Positions 57,629 through 64,000 of a stretch of 64,000 nt of DNA are shown here, one piece after another. The stretch's first letter is position 1, and the number at the start of each line of letters is the position of its first letter. The notes under the pieces are model-generated. The model saw nothing but the letters and a program-made list of their open reading frames with translations, was not told where the DNA came from and did no database searches. Origin of the DNA: Trichoplusia ni (lineage: Eukaryota > Arthropoda > Insecta > Lepidoptera > Noctuidae); contig NC_039483.1 in assembly GCF_003590095.1 (NCBI RefSeq), positions 16,616,001 to 16,680,000 on the forward strand, in the 5' to 3' direction. The translations under genes were made by a program, and so were the position numbers.

Positions 57629-60600
57629 TTAAATAAATGTTTAGAGTTTCGGTCACCTCTGGCCAGTAGGGCTTATGACATACCATTTTACAAATATGTA
57701 ATGTCAAAAACCAGCCACAACCAAAACTATCTCCCTGCTTTTACCCTGTAAAATTTTCATAGTTTCAAACAATTTGCAACATTTTTATTTAGAGCAAACA
57801 TGGCGGTTCCACCTGTGTCCACGTTTAATCACGCAAATGCAGGCCAAATATGAAAAAGCAAGGAGTTTTTACCGAAAATATAAATACCGCAGTCTAAAGT
57901 TTGAAAGTTAGACACTAGTGCTTCTCTTCCACTAAGGATGCCTGAAGCGATTCAATTGGTTCTACAAAGACACCGCATGTGTGTTTTACGGTACTGCTGT
58001 CCGTTTGTATGTCACCAGACCAGGTCTTGTGATAACAAGACTGTTTTTTTTTGTACTTTGCTGCTTGTTGCTTGCTGTAATAACAACAAATAAATAGTCC
58101 AATTTAGAACATTTATATTTGGTCAGGGCAATCTAGGTGACTAAAGATTTGAGAAATTTGATCTTATTTATACTAAGTTATAGTTAGTGTAAATCGGACT
58201 CGCAACACTTACAGTTTCTTACAAATAAAGATGACTATTTTTTTTGTAAAATCTAAGAATAAATGGAATCGCTTAATTGTGGTTAACTTTATAAGTTCCT
58301 AAAACACATTCCTATCTGTATGTAGTTAGTGGGAGTGCATCCTTATGCAGTGAATTTTTCTCCCGTATGTGAGAAAAATATTTACCATTATGAGTAATGT
58401 TAAAAGAAGGATACACATTGCGCCTTTTGCTATGAATATCAATATTTATTTAAGGAGATATTTGTGTTCGTTTCTTATATGTAATTTTCACTGAAGCTGA
58501 ATGTAACAGTTTCTATTTTATTGTTGAGAAGATTTCTTAAGAATCACTTTTGTCGAATTTCCAATTACACGTGTATACGTAAGTTGTTGATTAGTTAGCA
58601 TCAAATAAATAAAATATTACAAAGATTTAGCACTAGGCCCAATTGAAGTCAGCAAACAAACTGCACTTCTTTGATATTGTTGAAACATCAGGGACTTAAA
58701 AAAAAAATGAGGAAAATGCGAGAAACATACAATAAAAACAAACTTGGGCGATACTTCTATTCGAGGGTGTAAGTGTTTATTATTAGAACACGTACCAATT
58801 AAACGCAACAACCACAAACAAGATGTTATTCGACCAAAGTTCATTCATCTCACAAGTAAAGTCGAGGGTAAACATTAAGTTACGTATAAAATCATAAACG
58901 TACGACAGTACTAAAGGGCGAGGACAGATTTAAAGCGTCAATTAGTACCCCACAGCTACTAAGAGGGACTAAATTTGTACGTGTGGGGGAGTAAAAATAG
59001 TTTCATGTGTTTTGAGGAATTAAGTGGGGGAATTTGCTGGATGCGACCAAATTAAATAACATACTGTTGAACACCAATTATGTAGATCTTAGATAAAGCC
59101 TTCTTTTTCTTTTCCTTGATTGTATAAAAACTTTATCACCATTTTGGATGAGATTAGTGACCGAAATAATGTGCGTCATGTTAGTTATGGTATTCAAAAT
59201 CCATGTGTAAGTTCAAAGTGAAATAAAATTAATTTTGGAAAAAAATAAAAACCGACTTCAAGACTACACATTATATACAATTGAACTAAAAAGTATAAAA
59301 TAATATTTAATTACAAGCCAAAGAACACTAAAGGAAAATCAACGAAATTATTGATACTTATGCATACTATTTACATTTTAAAATCAGTTATTTTTGAGGT
59401 CGGTGCCAAATGCGGGCAGACGCGTGAGGGCAGAAGACGCTGATGGTTGTGTTTTATGTTTGTATGTATTAGTTTATGTTTCTTTTTTGTGTTATTAATA
59501 GATAAATTATTTTATTGTCTTCTTTTCCAATTATCGGTTGTTTTTTCAATTATTTATGTAATTTCTTTTTGTGTCATTAATATATTGTTTTTGTTTTGGG
59601 CTGGCACCGACTCCCAAAAATAACTGATTTTAAAATGTAAATAGTATGCATAAGTATCAATAATTTCGTTGATTGTCCTTTAGTGTTCTTTGGCTTGTAA
59701 TTAAAATATTATTTTATACTTTTTAGTTCAATTGTATATATTGTTAGTGTAGTCTTGAAGTCGGTTTTTATTTTTTTCCAAAATTAATTTTATTTTTCAC
59801 TTTTTAGTGGAAAGTTAGTGATTTTTAGTATGGGTAGGCCTACTAAACGCGCTGCCCAAATGAGAAACTGCCCAGAATTCCCAGTGATATTTGTTCGAAA
59901 GCCTCCACCCAGTCTGTTACCATTTGAGAGTGATGTTAATTATGGAGGCCATTTTGAATAACCGAATATCTCATCAGAAAAACATCTAATTATGTTTATT
60001 TTAGTTTCAGTATTGCGTTTTTTGTAAAAACTTTGTAAGTGACCTTGAACATTTTTTTTTTCGAAATAGTTTTATAACCTTTGTAGTGAGTACAGGCGTG
60101 ATAATATGTTGTGTGATGGCGTAAACAATGCTTAGATATGCTATAGCAACAATTGCGGTTAATCTGCTGTTATTTATTGAAGAGTTCCCCCGATTTCTAC
60201 AAGATCCCATCATCAGATATTGAAATGGTGATAATGGGACCACACGGGAAGCACAAGCTTTCAAATAAAAAAAGAATCATGAAAATCGGTTCACCCAATC
60301 GCAAGTTACGAGGTAACAAACATAAAAAAAAAAAAAAAAATACAGTCGAATTGAGAACCTCCTCCTTTTTTTGAAGTCGGTTAAAAATACATGATTTTCA
60401 TTAACCCCTTTGATACTTTTCTGAAAAACTCCAGTCTCAATTTGAGTAATATTATTTCAATTTTTGCATACATTACAAAAAGCTCTATCCGATCACTGAC
60501 CCTCTACTACTACAAAATAATCCAAGAAAACTCCTTGAACAAACAGCACAATAATATATTCGTTGTAAAACTAAGCCACATCCATCATCTATATCTCCGT

Positions 60601-63600
60601 GAAACATTTAACACCGTGCAGCTGTCGAGACATTTCCACTCCGTTTTAAAATTTTCTGTTTAACCGTCAGAAAAATACGAGCAAACACTAGAGTCGTAAA
60701 GTTGAGTATCCTGTTCTCGTTTACGATTAAAGTATTTTGCGATGTTTAGTAAAATACTAAATTTGTTGTTTCAGTACGCGTAACGTGCCTTTCAATTATG
60801 GCGCAACATAGAGTCCCGCTCACACTATTCATACTTTGTTTGTGAATTTCAAGTTGATTTTGTTAAAGGAGTATACATTTGGAATTTGGTTAAACAGGTT
60901 TTCATGTTTCTGGCTCTTTATACTCATATTTGTATCAATATGCGGTAGCCAACGACTCTATTCTCTAGCAGCATGTTACTAACTATGTATAAAACAAAAT
61001 CATTTTTCTAAAAACCAGTCCAGTGTTAGTCAGACTTGCGATACAAAAGGGCTCTGTACAATTCTATGACCGTACACTTTGTTTGCTACAGCGGCAATAG
61101 AAATGCATTGTTTGACAAAATTTCAACTTTTAGGAATTTTATTCCATGAGATCATATCGTCGTGGCAGGTTGAGGATTGACTTTCGTGAATTGCAGTAAA
61201 ATTATAACGACCTAATTCCCTAAACTTCTTACGTCACCATATCTCATTCTAACTTAATTCGAAGAGAAAACAAAATACACTACCAACACAACTAATCTTC
61301 ACTTAAACAAAAACAAAAATAATCTGACACAGGACAGGCACTGAAACATTTTGGTGCTCAACAAACACCAAGTTTTGTAGGTCACACAAACTTGGTTGCT
61401 TCAGATAACGTAGATTAATGAAGACAGGATATGAAGTCGCGCGTTGAAAACTAAATTACGTTGAAATTGTTACGTAATTTATTATACGTAGTTATGTTTT
61501 GTTTTATCCAGTTTCTACACATTGTTGGATCTGCTGTGAATAGGATATTGAAATAGACCGAAACCAATCTATTTTTATCAATTCACTTCACTTGCAATAA
61601 CTGACTCGCTTCCATGAACGTATTGCCGTTTGTCTGAAATCAATAACCCCGTTTTTTGTGGTCTTCCGCACCTGAGTTATTTCTATAACAAATTCAAACA
61701 ATATTTGAATGAGCCTTATGTGCTGAATAAAAGCAAGCAAGCTGATTATTCAGCTTGATTCGTGCAAAGGACATATTATTTACTTGATATGAATTTCTCC
61801 TGCGTACTTATTGGAATCTCCCGACTAGTTATATATATCGCATCTAACCTTAGCTCCTAATCATGAATTGACGTGCCGGTGAGCGAGTCGAACTGTCGCT
61901 TACTCGTTCTTTAACAATTAGGAGTCCATTTCCCGGTTGTTATTATAATAACATATTATTGTAACACATTTCACCAATTGTATCAAAGATGTCATGTAAC
62001 ACCTACAAAAGATTATCAATTTACTCGAGGACCAGAATCTTTTTGATCATGTTCAAGTTACTTACTCAATAACAGTCAATATTGTTCGTAGCGTACAGCC
62101 TTGCTGTATTTTATCACAGCGGCTTGTTTGTACAGTTTAGGTTACACGCTATGTTGCTATACTAACTCCAGAATTTATTGCCTATAGTGATATTATCTGG
62201 CGCAATCCCTTTATAAATCTCCGCTGCTTATATTGCCAAATATAACCAATGAACCGGTTCTGTTGTTACTGAAAATCATAATTTGAATAGTTTTATTTTG
62301 ATGTCAGAGTCTAATGAGGGTTTAAAGCAATTAAACAATTTATTACTATGCCCATTGTCCAGTAAGATTGCCAACCCTTTAGTAAAGACAAACAAATAGA
62401 AGCATTAAACCTTATTGATGCTCCAAATAAGTTTCAGGACTCAACCGAAGGTCAAACCCAAGTCTCATAATTTGCTTTGGTCTCCAAAATGATGATGTAG
62501 CTTATTGGCACTATATTTTAAAGTTGTGACAGTTTTAAAACCCAATACGATTTCTCTATTACTTTGGAGCGGTGCTAAAATTTCTCATGCTGGTGACATT
62601 AATTCTAATAAAAGTTACAGAGTTAGAGAACTGTAATTGCGAAATGTGAAGGATGGGCTTACGAGTTGTCGCTGTAAGTAGTTTCAGAAGCGTTAACACT
62701 ATTAAATTGAATTCAGGCTGCGACACAAGTGTCAGGGATCCGTGCTGCGTCCTTTATGTAACAATGGAAGTATTAAAAATACTCTCGAAGAGATTTCCAT
62801 TTACATACAGCACTGTGAATAGTTCTGCAAAGAAGATAATGAAAAGTATGTTTTAGAAAATGTTAATATTGGAGAAAATGTTTTGAGAGCTAAGAATAAT
62901 ATTCCATAGTTACCAGCTGACAGCTGTGACAGCTTCGCTTTCCATGTACTTTTTATCACAAAAGTCGATGTTGATTTTTGGAATGAGTGACTAAACATCT
63001 TTGAGGATTAATGACCTATTTCGCAAGCTCCTCAAAACTTCTTCGAACAACAAACGAAGATGCTCGAATAATCACAAGGAATAACATTCCTAAGTATTAT
63101 TTATCACACACAAACCTGACCTTAGAAACAAAAACAATATAATCTGCTGTAAGACAGCACGCCAATGCTGAAGTATCCTCGTCGTTGGCAACTTTTGTGG
63201 GTCATAGAGTTACATGTTTGATGACTTGGATTATCAAAACATGGATAAGACTAAAAGCTCAATATTTAATGGCGCATAGATTTGTGAATTTTTCTGATTG
63301 ATATCGACATTATTTAAGTGGTTTGTCTTAATTAAATAATGGAATAGTAGTTTCGCAAACAAATGATAAGGAATTTTAAATAGCTGTGTCTTTTATTCCT
63401 GTGCGAATCCTGCCATCTTGCACAGATTCACGAATACATGGCTATCAATCGTAACAATCATATCCAACATTTCACTAATCTAAGTTAGAATCACTCTAGT
63501 ATTCAAATTCTGGCATGACCACAACCGATTATAATGATTAAATCCGGAATTAGTCGGGCCCTACATCTTCTGGACCTCTATAACGCGTGATTGGGGTACT

Positions 63601-64000
63601 TTGGGCCCCAACTTTGGATAATGTGTCGGGTGTGAAGTAATTTGTATGGCAATGAGATTAACATTGAGAAGGATTAGGCAATTTTAATTTCCATTCCGAG
63701 ATTTATGGCTTTAAGCTGGTCTGTGATGAAAGGGTTCGAGGATAACATCTCTGTCTTGATTTATAGTCAAATGAAAGTGCGTAATATTTTAGGGATTAAT
63801 AGAAACCGCCTTATCTCGAAGGTTACCAAGTAGACGATGATTGCGCAATCATGAAGATGAACTCGTTACTGCCATTTGTTACGAATATTCATATTGGAGT
63901 TCGTGTTATCGAGAAATGCTGGAGTTAAATAAAATCGATTGGTTCCAGGAATTTGGAACTGATTCGATAACAGGCGAGATCTGTCGCCAGTCAGTTCGTA
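57629..64000 (+). repeat. Second copy of the 6.4-kb duplication (3' flank of piggyBac)
   Basis: It matches 39604-45983 in order and orientation to the window end. Differences I could see are single-base indels, mostly in short runs, concentrated in 57633 to about 61600 and essentially absent after that. I found no clear substitution by eye. It repeats every feature of the first copy: the CTGTCCGTC repeats (57978-58095, 61008-61179), the foldback element (about 59215-59803), the 43-codon frame (59830-59961) and the TTGAAGTCGGTT end (60371-60382). No additional gene is present. Confidence 0.9.
59215..59803. mobile_element. Foldback element, second copy
   Basis: This is the counterpart of 41198-41783, with the same arms and loop. 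Extra bases (for example CTCCC for CTCC in the right arm's inner end) depart from the left arm, showing that the run-length noise lies in this copy. Confidence 0.72.

Larger units (their letters stand above)
55151..57632 (+). mobile_element. Complete piggyBac transposon with TTAA target duplication
   Basis: The element body runs 55155-57628 (2474 bp), bounded by TTAA at 55151-55154 and 57629-57632. The 5' end has the 13-bp terminal repeat CCCTAGAAAGATA, a 3-bp spacer and the 19-bp internal repeat TGCGTAAAATTGACGCATG. The 3' end has the complementary 19-mer, a 31-bp spacer and the terminal repeat. This asymmetric 3/31 spacing is the hallmark of the original piggyBac. The single gene between is open from end to end. 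Ends, length and coding region correspond to the element I remember from Trichoplusia ni, so it is likely a very recent arrival and structurally able to move, subject to the extra base in the 3' terminal repeat. Confidence 0.96.

Noticed and set aside
39604..64000. Biological segmental duplication as the cause of the 6.4-kb repeat
   Set aside because: Possible, but the round 1000-N gap, the contig start at the transposon edge, and differences made up of single-base indels favour an assembly overlap. Kept as the alternative in the findings.
1..64000. CRISPR arrays, bacterial-type operons, toxin or viral genes
   Set aside because: No regularly spaced repeats, no ribosome-binding-site-led gene clusters and no viral protein signatures were seen. 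The sequence is typical insect nuclear DNA.

Overview
This window looks like a piece of a lepidopteran (moth) nuclear genome. It is AT-rich and gene-poor, with very long introns. Its repeats are ones I recognise from Lepidoptera: RTE-type non-LTR retrotransposon ends with (GAT)n tails, a tRNA-headed SINE, the AACCGACTTCAA-ended element, the CTGTCCGTC repeat and the GTTCCCGACGTTTCGAAACC repeat. It also holds a full-length piggyBac whose transposase matches, as far as I remember it, the one described from the cabbage looper Trichoplusia ni. No bacterial-style operons, CRISPR arrays or canonical tRNA/rRNA genes are visible.

Layout. 1-2046: no gene seen. 2057-3400: a 5'-truncated RTE-type retrotransposon with an intact 438-codon reverse-transcriptase frame, bounded by a perfect 10-bp target-site duplication. 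3411-9482: noncoding, with motif-level features only (an RFX-type X-box, three tandem TATCGATA sites, a 5S-like fragment). 9483-9668: the first coding exon of a plus-strand gene. 31393-31512: its next exon, in matching phase, encoding what looks like the start of a PDZ domain. The intron between them is 21.7 kb and holds old repeats, a tRNA-derived SINE and a nested MITE cluster. 31513-54148: no further exon that I can support, only more repeats. 54149-55148: exactly 1000 N, a scaffold gap. 55151-57632: a complete piggyBac element (TTAA, terminal repeats, internal 19-bp repeats, 594-codon transposase) starting 2 bp after the gap. 57629-64000: a near-exact second copy of 39604-45983.

The most informative structure is the relation between the two copies. 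At 39602-39607 the sequence ATTTAA is uninterrupted (empty site). At the corresponding point of the second copy, ATTTAA is interrupted by piggyBac. The remaining 6.4 kb differ, on my reading, almost only by single-base indels in short runs. The simplest explanation is that the post-gap contig is an overlapping copy of the same locus (an alternative haplotype, or the same sequence misplaced) that carries a very recent piggyBac insertion. A true tandem duplication is the less likely alternative.

Only two protein-level units are convincing as functional: the PDZ-type host gene (two exons seen, remainder outside the window) and the piggyBac transposase. The RTE frame is the dead-on-arrival 3' part of an element. 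I found no clearly new multi-gene system. The points most worth follow-up are the filled/empty piggyBac site, the very short RTE insertions with target-site duplications (one with a snap-back hairpin), the foldback element with arms of about 195 bp, and the unidentified PDZ gene.
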